A stretch of 64,000 bases of DNA from positions 4,960,001 through 5,024,000 of the forward strand of contig CAWFMF010000004.1 in the NCBI GenBank assembly GCA_963816985.1, written 5' to 3'. The position numbers and the translations under genes are program-made. Position 1 is the first letter of the stretch. Each line of letters begins with the position of its first letter. The DNA comes from JAIVJM01 sp963816985. GTDB lineage: Bacteria; Acidobacteriota; Blastocatellia; Pyrinomonadales; Pyrinomonadaceae. Shown piece by piece: positions 39,644 to 48,905 of this stretch. The notes beneath the pieces are model-generated. The model searched no databases. It worked only from the letters and a program-made list of their open reading frames with translations, and was not told the DNA's origin.

Positions 39644-42600
39644 CTATCCGGTGTTGCGCAGCCCCGCCGAGATGCCGTTGATGGTCGCCGCGAGAGCGTA
39701 GTTCAGCTCGTCGCCTTCCTCCCCGCCCCGCTTCCGCCGCAGCAGTTCGACTTGCAGCAGGCTCATCGGGTCAACGTAAGGATTGCGCAGGAGGATTGAG
39801 CGCGCGAGCACAGGGTTGTTTTCCAGCAGCTCCTTCTGACCCGTGACGCGCAGAATCATCCCGCGCGTCCGCTCGAACTCCTCCACAATCATCCGCCACA
39901 CGCGCGCTCTCAGTCCCTCGTCCATGACGAGCGCGGCGTAGCGGCGCGCGATGGAGAGGTCGGCCTTCGCCATCCCGCTCTCGACGTTGCCGACGAGGTC
40001 GTTGAAGAGCGGGAACCGTTGCGCCATCTCGCACAGGAGTCTCTCCCCGCCTTCGTGCGCCGCGCGGTATTGTTCGAGCGCGTGGCCGACGCCGAACCAC
40101 GCGGGCAGCACGTGGCGGCTCTGCATCCACCCGAAGACCCACGGGATTGCGCGCAGGTCTTCTATCCCGCGTCGCGTCCCGCCGTCATCCGCGCCCCGTC
40201 GGCTGGGGCGCGAGCCGCTCTTCGCCAGCTCGAACTCGCGGACGGGCGTGGCCTCATGGAAGTATTCGATGGTCTCCGCGTTCTCGACGATTGAGCTGCG
40301 GTAGAAGGCGAACGCCGTCGCCGACATCTCTTCCAGAGCGTCAACCCATTCGGCCTTGACCGGGAAGGCTTCGGGCCGCGCCAGAGCGTCGAGCGAGGCG
40401 GCGACCATCAGCTCGAAGCTGCGCTCGGCCAGCACCGCGTCGGAATACTTGAAGTTCAAGACCTCGCCCTGCTCCGTGATTCTGAGTCGGCCCGTGAAGT
40501 CCCCCGGCGGCTGCGCCATGATGGCGCGGTGCGTCGGCCCGCCGCCGCGACCCACCGTCCCGCCGCGCCCGTGGAAGAGTCGCAGCCGCACGCCGCACTC
40601 GCGCGCCACACGGTGCAGCGACCGGTGCGTCTTGAAAATCTCCCACGTGCTCGTGAGCATCCCCCCGTCCTTGTTCGAGTCCGAGTAGCCGAGCATGATT
40701 TCCTGCTCGCGGCCCCACGAGTCGAGCAGCCGCGAGTAAGGCGCGGAAGTCCAGAGGCTGCGGCAGACCTCCGGCGCGCGGCGCAAGTCCTCGATTGACT
40801 CGAAGAGCGGGACGGGCATGAGGCCGGGGTCTTTGTCTTCCAACGAGGCGGCGGCGCGCACGCCGCAGAGTTCCATGAGCCAGAGCAAGGCGAGCACATC
40901 CTGCTCGCGCTCGGCCCCGCTGATGACGTAGGCGCGAATCGCCTACGGCGGGAAGGCACGCTTCAACTCCGCGACCGCGCGCAGGCTGTCGAGCAGCACG
41001 GCGGTCTCCTCCGAAGTGCTTGGAATCTCCGACGCGAGTTTTCCGTCTCCATCAATCTCTTCGACGAGTTCGCCGACGACGACGGCGGCTTCACCCACGT
41101 GAGTTTCGTCAGCGCCTTTCTCATCAACTTCTTCCACGGCGGCTGGCGCGTCCGCGTCCGCCGTGCGGTCGAACCGTGCGCCGCGCGCGAGTTCTCGGAC
41201 GGCGCTGGCGTGGACTCGCGCGTGCTGTCGGATGTCGAGCGTGTGGAGGTGAAAGCCGAACGCCTCAGCGCGCCGCAGGAGCGGGTCGAGCGAGCCTTCG
41301 GCCAGTTCCTCGCCCCCGTTCTCGTTGAGACTCTCGCGGACGAGCCGCAGGTCGTCAATGAAAGCAGCCGCGTCCTCGTATCCCTCCCGGCTCGCCGGGA
41401 CTTCGCGCGCGTCGCGCAGACGCCGCAGCACGCACGCGAGGAACCGCCGGTAGCTTTCGGCGGGCGGGTGTTCTTCAAGCTCCGCCCGTGCCCCGCCCAA
41501 CGTCTCGGCGTAATCGTCGAGGCGCGCGCCGAGACGCGCCGAGACGTTCACCTGAAGCGCCGAAAGACTGAGCTGCTCCTGAAGGCTGTCCACGGCTGCG
41601 AGGTAATAATCAATAATCGTGCGCCGCGCCATCGAGAGCGCCTCGCGCGTCGTCCCGGCGGTGACGAACGGGTTGCCGTCGCGGTCGCCGCCGATCCACG
41701 AGCCGAAACTTATCAACGACGGCAACTCGTCCGCGCTCAAGTTGACGCCGTAAGCCTGTGCGAAGGCGACCGACAATTCCGCGTAGACTTCAGGCAGCGT
41801 ATCTATCAACACGGAAGGGTAATAGTCGAGCCCCATCTTGATCTCGTCGGTCACGGTGGGCTTGCGGCGTCGAATCTCGTCGGTCTGCCAGAGCGTCGTG
41901 ACCTCGCGCGCGATGGCCCGCTCGGCGGCGGCGGCCTCCGCGTCCGAGAGCGGCAGTCGCCCCAGACGCTCAAGCTGTTCGGCGATGCGCCGCCGCTTGA
42001 AGAGGACGGTGCGGCGCGCGACCTCGGTCGGGTGCGCGGTGAAGACCGGCGTGACCTCGATCTGGCCGAGCAGTTCGAGCACGTCGCGCCAGCCGACGCC
42101 CGCGTCCCGCAGTCGTTCGAGCGTCCCCCGAAACGTCCCCGGCAGCGCGGGCACGTCGGCGGCGAGCGTGCGCGCTCGCCGCCGAAGCTTTCGGTGGTTG
42201 GTCTCCGCGAGGTTGGTCAGCTCGAAGTAGATGGCGAAGGCTTTGGTGAGTTGGTACGCCTCCTTCAAACTCACGCCCGCGACGATCTCCTCGGCCCGCG
42301 CCATCAAATCCTCCGCGCCTTCCGCCGCCGCCGAACTCCCGCCCTCAACGTCAACGCGCCCGCCCGCGGACTCTCGGTGCTCGGTCGTCAAATGACGCAA
42401 CCGCTCGACCGTGTCGTAGAGCCCGACGCCCGCCTGCTCCGCGAGCGTCCGCCCCAGCAAAACCCCCAGCGAACGCACATCGCGCCGCAACGGCGCTTCT
42501 TTCGCGCGCGGCCCCTCGCCGGTCAACTCGGCCAGCCGCGCCCCTTGATCCTCAACCCGCCACAAAGATTCCGTCATCGCTTTCATCATCGCTTTCATCA

Positions 42601-42649
42601 TCTGTGGGCCGCCGACTATCTCTCGCAAACGAAGGTCTTCAGAGTTCAT
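39644..42649 (-). pseudogene. ppc: Phosphoenolpyruvate carboxylase, with one in-frame amber codon
   Basis: Anaplerotic carboxylation of PEP to oxaloacetate. The first part from 42649 has TGVFTAHPTE-like VTPVFTAHPTEVARR, RDGNPFVTAG and FLACVLRRLR and runs to ELKRAFPP. A TAG (40943-40945) then interrupts, and the same frame continues AIRAYVISGAEREQDVLALL, IMLGYSDSNKDGGMLTS (active-site Lys), RLFHGRGGTVGRGGGPTH and ends RNTG-like. Both halves are in one frame and complete (about 1001 codons; slightly long, with an extended N-terminus). One substitution explains it (probably CAG or GAG to TAG). Overlaps the rlmD-like gene by 11 bp. Confidence 0.9.
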
Positions 42650-43868
42650 CCGGCAATGTCAGGTGCACGACCGTCTCGACGTGGTGCGTCTGGGGGAACA
42701 TGTCGAAGGCGCGGAGGGAAGCGAGGCGGTAGCCGCCGCCGGTGAGCGCGCGAAGGTCGCGGGCGAGGGTGGCGGGGTCGCAGGAGACGTAGGAGATGCG
42801 CGGGGGGCGGAGCGCGAGGAGGGCTTCGACGGTTTCGGGCTCCGCGCCCGCGCGGGGCGGGTCGAGGAGGACGAAGTCGAAGGGCGCGTGGCGTGGCGCG
42901 TGTCGCCGCATCCAGTCGCCGACGGCGGAGGTCTCGACGCGGGCGTTGGGGAGGTCGGCGTCGGAGAGGTTGCGGCGGGCGAAGGCGCAGGCGGCGGCGT
43001 TGCCTTCGACGCCCGTGACGTGTGTGAAGCGCCGGGCGAGCGGGAGCGTGAAGAGGCCGACGCCGCAGAAGAGGTCGAGCGCGCTCGCGCCGCGTGCGTC
43101 GCCGAGCCCCTCTTGAACGAGAGGTTCGAGCAGGCCGTGGTTAATCTGGAAGAAGCAGCCGGCGTCGAAGCGGTAGCGTTCGCCGCCGACGGCGCGCGCC
43201 TGCTCGCCTGAGTCTAACCCCTCGACCGGAGGCCAGAGGGCGACGCCTTCATCACCCGCCACGGCCTCGAACTCCTGAAACTCTTCCGCCAGCTCGTCCG
43301 CGCTCATGCGCGCGCGCAGGGCCGAGAGTCTCTCCTGCACGGCGGGCAGAGCGACGGGACACTCGGAGACATCGCAGACGCGGTGCGAGCCGCGCTCGTA
43401 GTAGCCGAGGTGTTTTCTCAAGGGGTCGAACTGCCAGCGGGCGCGCGAGCGGTAGCGCCACGCGTCGGGCGAAGGTGTGATGTGAATCTCGGCGGGCGGC
43501 TCGACGCGGGCGACGCGGCGCAGGCAGTCTTTGATGATCTCGACCTTGGCGGCGAGCTGCGCTTCGTAACTGAGTTGTTGGAAGTCGCAGCCGCCGCACC
43601 GACCGAAGTAAGGGCAGGGCGGCTCGACGCGCGCGGGCGAGGGTTGCAGGACTTGCCGGATGGAAGCGAAGGCGGTCGCGCCGCTTATGCGCTCGACGCG
43701 GACGAGCGCGCGGTCGCCGGGGGCCGCGAGCGCGACGAGGACGGTCTGCCCTTCGGCGTGCGCGAGCCCGACGCCGCCGGGCAGGATGCGCTCGACGGTG
43801 ACTTCGAGTTCCGCGCCCGCGCGCAGCCTCACGGCGTCAGGCCGCGCTTCTCGCTTCCGCTTGCTCAT
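42639..43868 (-). CDS. TrmA/RumA-family RNA (uracil-5-)-methyltransferase
   Basis: Forms m5U in 23S rRNA or tRNA with SAM and a [4Fe-4S] cluster. 409 residues: N-terminal TRAM domain (about 18-72), cluster ligands C85, C91 and C94 in CPYFGRCGGC and C170 in DVSECPVA, SAM motif ALDLFCGVGLFTLPLARRF, catalytic cysteine in SYVSCDPATLARDLRAL and base-flip FDMFPQTHHVET. E. coli RlmD (U1939) is the closest named type by motif order. Its stop overlaps the ppc start. Confidence 0.9.
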   Translation of the reverse strand: MSKRKREARPDAVRLRAGAELEVTVERILPGGVGLAHAEGQTVLVALAAPGDRALVRVERISGATAFASIRQVLQPSPARVEPPCPYFGRCGGCDFQQLSYEAQLAAKVEIIKDCLRRVARVEPPAEIHITPSPDAWRYRSRARWQFDPLRKHLGYYERGSHRVCDVSECPVALPAVQERLSALRARMSADELAEEFQEFEAVAGDEGVALWPPVEGLDSGEQARAVGGERYRFDAGCFFQINHGLLEPLVQEGLGDARGASALDLFCGVGLFTLPLARRFTHVTGVEGNAAACAFARRNLSDADLPNARVETSAVGDWMRRHAPRHAPFDFVLLDPPRAGAEPETVEALLALRPPRISYVSCDPATLARDLRALTGGGYRLASLRAFDMFPQTHHVETVVHLTLPDEL

Positions 43869-43889
43869 AAACCGAACGCCCGCCGAGGC

Positions 43890-44291
43890 TCAGTAAGGAT
43901 ACTGCTGCTGCCCCGGCTGGTACTGCTGCTGGCTCGACCAGTCCTGCGGCTGCGGCGGCGTGGCGTAGCCGGCGTCCGCGTTTTCGAGTTCGAGTTCGAG
44001 CCCGCCGAGGAAACCGGCGGCGACGTTGTAGACGAGCGCGCCAATCGCGCCGAAGATGAACCCGATGACGCCGTAGAAGATGGGCAGGCCGATCATGTAG
44101 AAGAGCCCCATCCCGATGCCGACTCCGCCGCCCGCCGCCCCGTCGCGGCCCATGGACATGACCGCCGCGCCGACGACCATCATGATGAGGCCGAGGGGGA
44201 TGCCGATGACGAGGCCGAGGGCCGCCATGACGGTGCCGTAAATCTTCGCCGCCGAGAAGACGCCGAAGCGTTTAATGACCATTTTTGCCAT
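43890..44291 (-). CDS. Small membrane protein with glycine-rich helices
   Basis: 133 residues. Two long hydrophobic segments (about 20-48 and 60-95) flank a Gly-rich AAGGGVGIGMGL loop; the C-terminal tail is Gln/Pro/Tyr-rich (QQQYQPGQQQYPY). The layout resembles DUF3566-like two-helix proteins, but I cannot prove the family. No enzymatic motif. The tail could mediate self-association. It is 21 bp upstream of the rlmD-like start (same strand). Confidence 0.65.
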   Translation of the reverse strand: MAKMVIKRFGVFSAAKIYGTVMAALGLVIGIPLGLIMMVVGAAVMSMGRDGAAGGGVGIGMGLFYMIGLPIFYGVIGFIFGAIGALVYNVAAGFLGGLELELENADAGYATPPQPQDWSSQQQYQPGQQQYPY

Positions 44292-44324
44292 GAGTGAAAA
44301 ACTCCTTCTTTCTCTAAGGGGGTT

Positions 44325-45122
44325 TCAAAGATAGAACAGGCTCAGGCGCGGGACGCGGCACTCTTCGCGCAGCAGCCGGGCCAGAAGGTTGTCGAGCGTC
44401 TGCTCGTAGGCGGCGCGCTCCATCCGCTTGCGGTACGCGCTCAACTGCTCCTCGGCCTGCTCGCGTTTCGCTTCCAACACTTCTTCGGGGAGCGACGCGC
44501 GCAGCGCGCGGTCGAGCAGGCTCTCAAGGTCGGAGAGAGAGTTTTCGAGCTGCTCGGCGTTGGGCCGCGCCGAAGCGGCGAAGTCTTTCTCCAACTCCGC
44601 AAGGCGGGACGCGGCGCGAGAGAGAGCCTCAAGCAACTCGCCGCCGTCGCCCTTCGCGCGTCGCGCTTCAAACGCCTGTTCGAGCGCCGCGCGGCTCTCC
44701 GCGAGGTGCGCCGAGATGACGGGGCGCGGGAACGGGAGCCCCTTGCTCTCCTGCGCATCCGCGTCGCTCGCGTCCGAGCCTCCCTCCGCAGTCCCCGTGT
44801 CGAGACTCGCGCCGAGCTGCGACGCGAGCCACTCGGCGAACTGCGCCTCGACCTCCTCCTGACAGTAGTAGAGCGACTTGACGCTCCGGTTGCGCGGGCG
44901 GGACTCGTAAGAGTCGAAAGCCTTCTCGATGCCGCGCAGGACGACGTGGAGCGGGATATTCAAGCCCTTCCAAGTCTGCATCAAGTCCCAGTCGAGCGGG
45001 CTCAGGAGCAGGTGCTTGCCCCTGCGGCGGACGAAAGTCTCTTCGATCTCGGTGAAAAAGTTGAAGTAATTCAGCCGCGCCGGTTCCGGCTCGGCGGCGC
45101 GCGCGCCCTCTACTTTGCTCAT
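44325..45122 (-). CDS. Coiled-coil protein with conserved N-terminal NYFNFFTEIEE module
   Basis: 265 residues. The N-terminal 90 residues contain RLNYFNFFTEIEETFVRRRG, LLSPLDWDLMQTWK and GIPLHVVLRGIEKAFDSYES, a conserved-looking unit; the rest is acidic linker (98-125) and long amphipathic helices (about 140-245). I do not know a function. Possibly a helper that senses or binds nucleic acid, judged only by basic RRRG and arginine repeats. Upstream of it, 45123-45239 is a leader without visible genes. Confidence 0.66.
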   Translation of the reverse strand: MSKVEGARAAEPEPARLNYFNFFTEIEETFVRRRGKHLLLSPLDWDLMQTWKGLNIPLHVVLRGIEKAFDSYESRPRNRSVKSLYYCQEEVEAQFAEWLASQLGASLDTGTAEGGSDASDADAQESKGLPFPRPVISAHLAESRAALEQAFEARRAKGDGGELLEALSRAASRLAELEKDFAASARPNAEQLENSLSDLESLLDRALRASLPEEVLEAKREQAEEQLSAYRKRMERAAYEQTLDNLLARLLREECRVPRLSLFYL

Positions 45123-45239
45123 TACTCGCCTGTGGACGGATATACGAAAGCAGGTTGACGGAAGTTATCAAGACCTCACGGGACGAACGCCTCAAGCATG
45201 GAACAGCCCGCGCGCAATAGTCAAGGATTTTCGCAACGA

Positions 45240-45542
45240 GGCAGAAGCCCGACCGTGAGGGAGGGCGTAGTTAGTCATGAGAAATCCCCGAAGGGGATAG
45301 AGACAAGAGCCGGGGGCAAGTGCGCAGCACGTCGCCCCCGGATAAGCGTAGATGAAAGAGTCCGACCCTGAAAGGGTCGCACCGCGCGAGGCGTCTGCGA
45401 CCCCTTCAGGGTCGTAATTCTTCTCATGCTTGTTCCGGGGGCGACGTGCTTCGCACTTGCCCCCGGCTATTGTCTGCTGCCCTTTCAGGGCAGGACTTGA
45501 AATCCTCTTGCCTGCGCCCTCCCTCACGGTCGGGCTTCTGCC
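45240..45542. repeat. Nested four-arm palindromic element, type A (copy 3), with duplicated coaX end
   Basis: The outermost arms are 28-bp perfect (45240-45267 and 45515-45542) and the right arm contains the last codons and stop of coaX. Inside are TCCCCGAAGGGGA, GCCGGGGGCAAG / CTTGCCCCCGGC, CCGACCCTGAAAGGGTCGCA and complement, and a GACGTGCTTCGCAC hairpin. Matches the plan of copies at 4742 and 16076. Confidence 0.92.
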
Positions 45543-46306
45543 GTGTGATTCCGTTCGTAGACGAGGCGCAGGCCGTCGAGCGTGAGGGTCTTGTCCACGA
45601 CCTCGATGAACTCCGAGGCGGTGGCGATGAGCGGGGCGAGCCCGCCGGTGGCGACGACGCGGGGCCTGTGGCCGAGTTCTTCGATCATGCGGCGGAGGAT
45701 GCCGTCCACTAGTCCGGCGTAGCCGTAGTAGAGGCCGGACTGAATCGCGCCCACGGTCGAAGTGCCGATGACGGTGCGCGGTCGCTCGATGGCGACGCGG
45801 GGCAGACGCGCGGCGCGCGCGAAGAGCGCGTCCGAGGAGATGTTGATGCCGGGCGTCAGCACGCCGCCGAGGTAGCGACCGTCGGCGTCTATCACTTCGA
45901 AGTTGGTCGCCGTCCCGAAGTCCACGACGATGCAGGGCGCGCCGTACTTGTGGACGGCGGCGACGGCGTCCACGATGCGGTCGGCCCCCACGTCCGAGGG
46001 CGGGTCGTAGAGGATGGTCAGCCCCGTGTCGGTCGTGTGGTCAATGAAGAGCGGCGTGAGATGGAAGTAGACCTCGGACATCCGCTTCAGAGTGTGGTTG
46101 AGCTGCGGCACGACCGAAGCAATCGCGACGGCGTGGATGGCCTGAAAGTCGAGCCCCGCGAAGGCGAACAGATTGCGCGCGTGGACGCCGTACTCGTCCA
46201 CCGTCCGCGCGCGCTCCGTCGTCAAGCGCCAGTGATGCGCCAACGCCTCGCCCTCGAACACGCCGAGCGAAGTATTCGTATTCCCCACGTCCATCACAAG
46301 CAACAT
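45524..46306 (-). CDS. coaX: Type III pantothenate kinase
   Basis: First step of CoA synthesis; ATP-dependent, needs a monovalent cation. 260 residues of the ASKHA fold with MLLVMDVGNTNTSLGVFEG (phosphate 1), AIASVVPQL, PSDVGADRIVDAVAAVH, VVDFGTATNFEVID and TSTVGAIQSGLYYGY. Its last residues TAEARP and the stop are within the palindromic element. Four bp separate it from the glycosyltransferase gene upstream. Confidence 0.95.
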   Translation of the reverse strand: MLLVMDVGNTNTSLGVFEGEALAHHWRLTTERARTVDEYGVHARNLFAFAGLDFQAIHAVAIASVVPQLNHTLKRMSEVYFHLTPLFIDHTTDTGLTILYDPPSDVGADRIVDAVAAVHKYGAPCIVVDFGTATNFEVIDADGRYLGGVLTPGINISSDALFARAARLPRVAIERPRTVIGTSTVGAIQSGLYYGYAGLVDGILRRMIEELGHRPRVVATGGLAPLIATASEFIEVVDKTLTLDGLRLVYERNHTAEARP

Positions 46307-46311
46307 TTATT

Positions 46312-47616
46312 TCATCCCCTCAATATTTCTTCAATCGCATCAGAGGCCGCCGCCGCGCCGTCTTCGCGGCGCACGATTCCGCCGACTTCGGCGGCCCTCT
46401 CGGCGTAGCTTTTATCATCGAGCATGCGGCGCAGCTCCCTCGCCGCGCTCTCGCGGTTGTACTTCGGGCGCGGGAGGCTGCGGCCCGCGCCGAGTCGCGC
46501 GACGCGGGCGGCGTTGTCGAACTGGTCGTGGCTGAAGGGCACGATGAGCGAGGGCACGCCCGCGCGCAAGCCTTGTCCGGTCGTGCCGACGCCGCCCTGA
46601 TGAACGACGGCGCGGGCGCGGGGCAGCACTTCGCCGTAGGGCGCGTAGTCGAAGGCGGCGACGCCTTCGGGCAGAGTGGCCGGGCGGTTGCGCTCGTCGC
46701 CGACGAGGAGCAGGGCGCGCTCGCCGAGTTCGCGCGCGGCCTCGATTGATTCGCGGTAGAAATCTTCGGCCACCCAGATGGCGGACGAGCCGAGCGTGAA
46801 GACGATGGGCGGCGGGCCTTCGTCGAGGAAGCGGCGCATTGCGGGGTCAAGCTCCGGCGCGTCGCCCGCGCGGTCGCGGCGGTCGTAGAAGGGGAAGCCC
46901 GTGATGCGCGTGTGCGGCGGCCAGTCCGGTTGCGGGTCGGCGAGGACGCGGGAGAAGAGCGCGAGCACCATCGTCGGCGAGTGCTGGCCTTCGAGGACGG
47001 GATTCCCGCGTCGCGGCTGAAGTCCCAACGACGCGCGGAAGCGGTAGACCGGCTCGGCGTAGCTCTTCAAGCCCAGTCTCACGACGTGCATGAAGGCGCG
47101 CATGACGTGCGGGCTCAAGGTCAGAACTTTGTGGAGGCCGGGCATCTGCGGCGGCACGGGCGGGTCGTAGATGGAGAAGAAAGAGATGGGCGCGAGCACG
47201 CTCGAAACCCACGGGATGCCGGTCTTCTCGACGAGCGCCGGGCCGACGAGCGTCAGCGGGTGCGTCACCAGCAGGTCTGCGTCGCGCGTCGCCCCGGCGA
47301 GAGCATCGTAAGTCTCTCTGAGGTACGGCAGGATCATCTCCTTGAAGACCTTCTCCGTCCCCTTCTTCGCGTCCATCAACTCGGAGACGATGCGGCTCAC
47401 CTCTTCGGGCTGGTCGTATGAAGGGAGGTCGGGCGGGAGCGGTTGCAGCTCAAGCCCCACGGCGTCGGTCTTCTCGCGGTAAATCTCCGACGTGGCGATG
47501 ACGGGCCGGTGCCCGCGCCTCTTCAGCTCCAACGCGACGGCGATGTACGGGTGCACGTCGCCGAACGAGCCGAACGTCGAGAGGACGATGCGCTTGCCTT
47601 GTGTTGTTTGACTCAT
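46312..47616 (-). CDS. GT1-family (UGT/MGT-like) glycosyltransferase
   Basis: 434 residues, GT-B fold. N-terminal acceptor domain opens with IVLSTFGSFGDVHPYIAVAL and has the GHRPVIATSEIYREK loop. The C-terminal donor domain has VVHQGGVGTTGQGLRAGVPS and IVPFSHDQFDNAARV, the plant-secondary-product-like nucleotide-sugar motif. This type glycosylates lipids, sterols or antibiotics. It lies between coaX and birA on one strand, where it has no obvious reason to be. Donor and acceptor unknown. Confidence 0.88.
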   Translation of the reverse strand: MSQTTQGKRIVLSTFGSFGDVHPYIAVALELKRRGHRPVIATSEIYREKTDAVGLELQPLPPDLPSYDQPEEVSRIVSELMDAKKGTEKVFKEMILPYLRETYDALAGATRDADLLVTHPLTLVGPALVEKTGIPWVSSVLAPISFFSIYDPPVPPQMPGLHKVLTLSPHVMRAFMHVVRLGLKSYAEPVYRFRASLGLQPRRGNPVLEGQHSPTMVLALFSRVLADPQPDWPPHTRITGFPFYDRRDRAGDAPELDPAMRRFLDEGPPPIVFTLGSSAIWVAEDFYRESIEAARELGERALLLVGDERNRPATLPEGVAAFDYAPYGEVLPRARAVVHQGGVGTTGQGLRAGVPSLIVPFSHDQFDNAARVARLGAGRSLPRPKYNRESAARELRRMLDDKSYAERAAEVGGIVRREDGAAAASDAIEEILRG

Positions 47617-47674
47617 TGAGAAAGGAATGCGTTTCGCATCGAGGAAGGTTCGCCCCTGCCGGGGCTCTTCGAGG

Positions 47675-48451
47675 TTATGGTGTCGCGCGTTCTTCCCTTT
47701 CCCCCCTTAGTGCGTGGACATCCCCGGCGCGGACGATTCTGATTTCGCGTGCGTCTGTTTCTACCCGAAGAGCGCCGTCGGGTTCAAGGCCGCGCGTCGT
47801 GCCGTCGAAAGTCTCGGAGGCGAGCGAGACGCGGACGCGGCGGTCGTGCGCGTATGAGGAGCGAGTCTCCCACTCGTGGACGACGCGCGCCGCGCCGCCT
47901 TCGGCGTGGAGTTGTTCGTAGTGTCGCGTGAGCGAGTGCGTCAGCGAGTGGAGCAGCGTCTCCACGTCGGGCGCGGCCCCGGTCTGCGCCTCGACGGAGG
48001 TCGCGGCCCCTTCTATCTCTTCGGGGAAGGCTCGGTCGTTGAGGTTGATGCCGATGCCGACGACGCAGGCGCGGCCCGCGCGCGTCTCGAATGTTTCGGC
48101 GAGGATGCCGCACAGCTTCTTCTCGCCCGCGAGCAGGTCGTTCGGCCACTTGATGTCGGAACGGAGCCCGCACGCCTCTTCGAGCGCGTCGCGCACGGCG
48201 AGCGCCGCCGCGAGCGTGATGAGCGGCCAATCTTTTGCGTCCAGACGCGGGCGCAGGACGATGCTGAAGTAGAGCCCGGCGTCCTTCGGCGACGCCCACG
48301 CGCGCTCGCGCCGCCCGCGCCCCGCCGTCTGCTCGCGCGCCACGACGCACAAGCCCTCCGGCGCTCCCCCGGCGGCCTGCCGCGCCGCCTCCGTGTTGGT
48401 CGAAGGCAGCGAGTCGAAGCGGAGGATAATCGGCGTCAGATGTTGGCTCAT
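47675..48451 (-). CDS. birA: Biotin--[acetyl-CoA-carboxylase] ligase (no DNA-binding domain)
   Basis: 258 residues, catalytic core of BirA only; the N-terminal winged helix of the E. coli repressor is missing (group I ligase). Motifs are STNTEAAR, the biotinyl-AMP loop TAGRGRRERAW, SDIKWPNDLLAGEKKLCGIL and VVGIGINLN. The C-terminal SH3-like domain is present (VRVSLASETFDGTTRGLEPD). Start ATG 48451 overlaps the end of a minus-strand open frame from the tandem repeat. Confidence 0.92.
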   Translation of the reverse strand: MSQHLTPIILRFDSLPSTNTEAARQAAGGAPEGLCVVAREQTAGRGRRERAWASPKDAGLYFSIVLRPRLDAKDWPLITLAAALAVRDALEEACGLRSDIKWPNDLLAGEKKLCGILAETFETRAGRACVVGIGINLNDRAFPEEIEGAATSVEAQTGAAPDVETLLHSLTHSLTRHYEQLHAEGGAARVVHEWETRSSYAHDRRVRVSLASETFDGTTRGLEPDGALRVETDAREIRIVRAGDVHALRGEREERATP

Positions 48452-48522
48452 CTTCCTCGTGTTTCCGTCATCTTTTCGCGTGCAGGCGGGCGCGTGACCA
48501 TTGTATGAGGTATGTTTGCGCC

Positions 48523-48648
48523 TGTCTGAGCCGTCTGCGCGTCTGTCTGAGCCATCTGTGCGAGTGTCTGAGTCGTCTGCGCGGGTGTCTGAGTCATCTG
48601 TGCGCGTGTCTGAGCTGTCTGTGCGCGTGTATGGGCGCGGTGTGCGCG
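48523..48648. repeat. 21-bp tandem repeat (six copies)
   Basis: Unit TGTCTGAGYCRTCTGYGCGNG repeated six times with drift (units begin at 48523, 48544, 48565, 48586, 48607, 48628). The unit is a multiple of three, so open frames exist on both strands: plus strand from ATG 48505 gives a 55-residue Cys/Leu heptad peptide; minus strand gives QTAQ-type heptads. Upstream of birA; probably non-coding. Confidence 0.88.
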
Positions 48649-48718
48649 TGTATTTTTAAGCTTTACACATGAATGAGTGACCTGCGCGCGTGTATTTTGC
48701 GGCGTCGCGGGTGAATTT

Positions 48719-48905
48719 TAGAAGCTGTTTGAGAAATCTTAGCTCCGGAGGAGCGGGATGTTTATAGACCGCCGGCAGGTCATGACCGCCAAGCTCCGTC
48801 GGAGCGGCATGTCCGTATGTCGCTCCGACGGAGCTTGCGGGTAACAAACTAAACGCCGGGCTATAAACATCCCGTCCCTGACGGGACTTTGAACACAGCT
48901 TCTTA
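48719..48905. repeat. Nested palindromic element, type C
   Basis: Ends TAGAAGCTGT and ACAGCTTCTTA. Arms: CGGGATGTTTATAG (48754-48767) / CTATAAACATCCCG (48861-48874), GCCGGC and GCCGGG words, and central AAGCTCCGTCGGAGCG (48791-48806) / complement (48821-48836). Same plan as types A and B with other sequence. Overlaps the stop codon of the R-M gene. Confidence 0.9.

Noticed and set aside
48505..48672. Calling the Cys-rich heptad frame a real gene
   Set aside because: It is fully within a tandem repeat, has no good ribosome site and both strands are open for the same reason.
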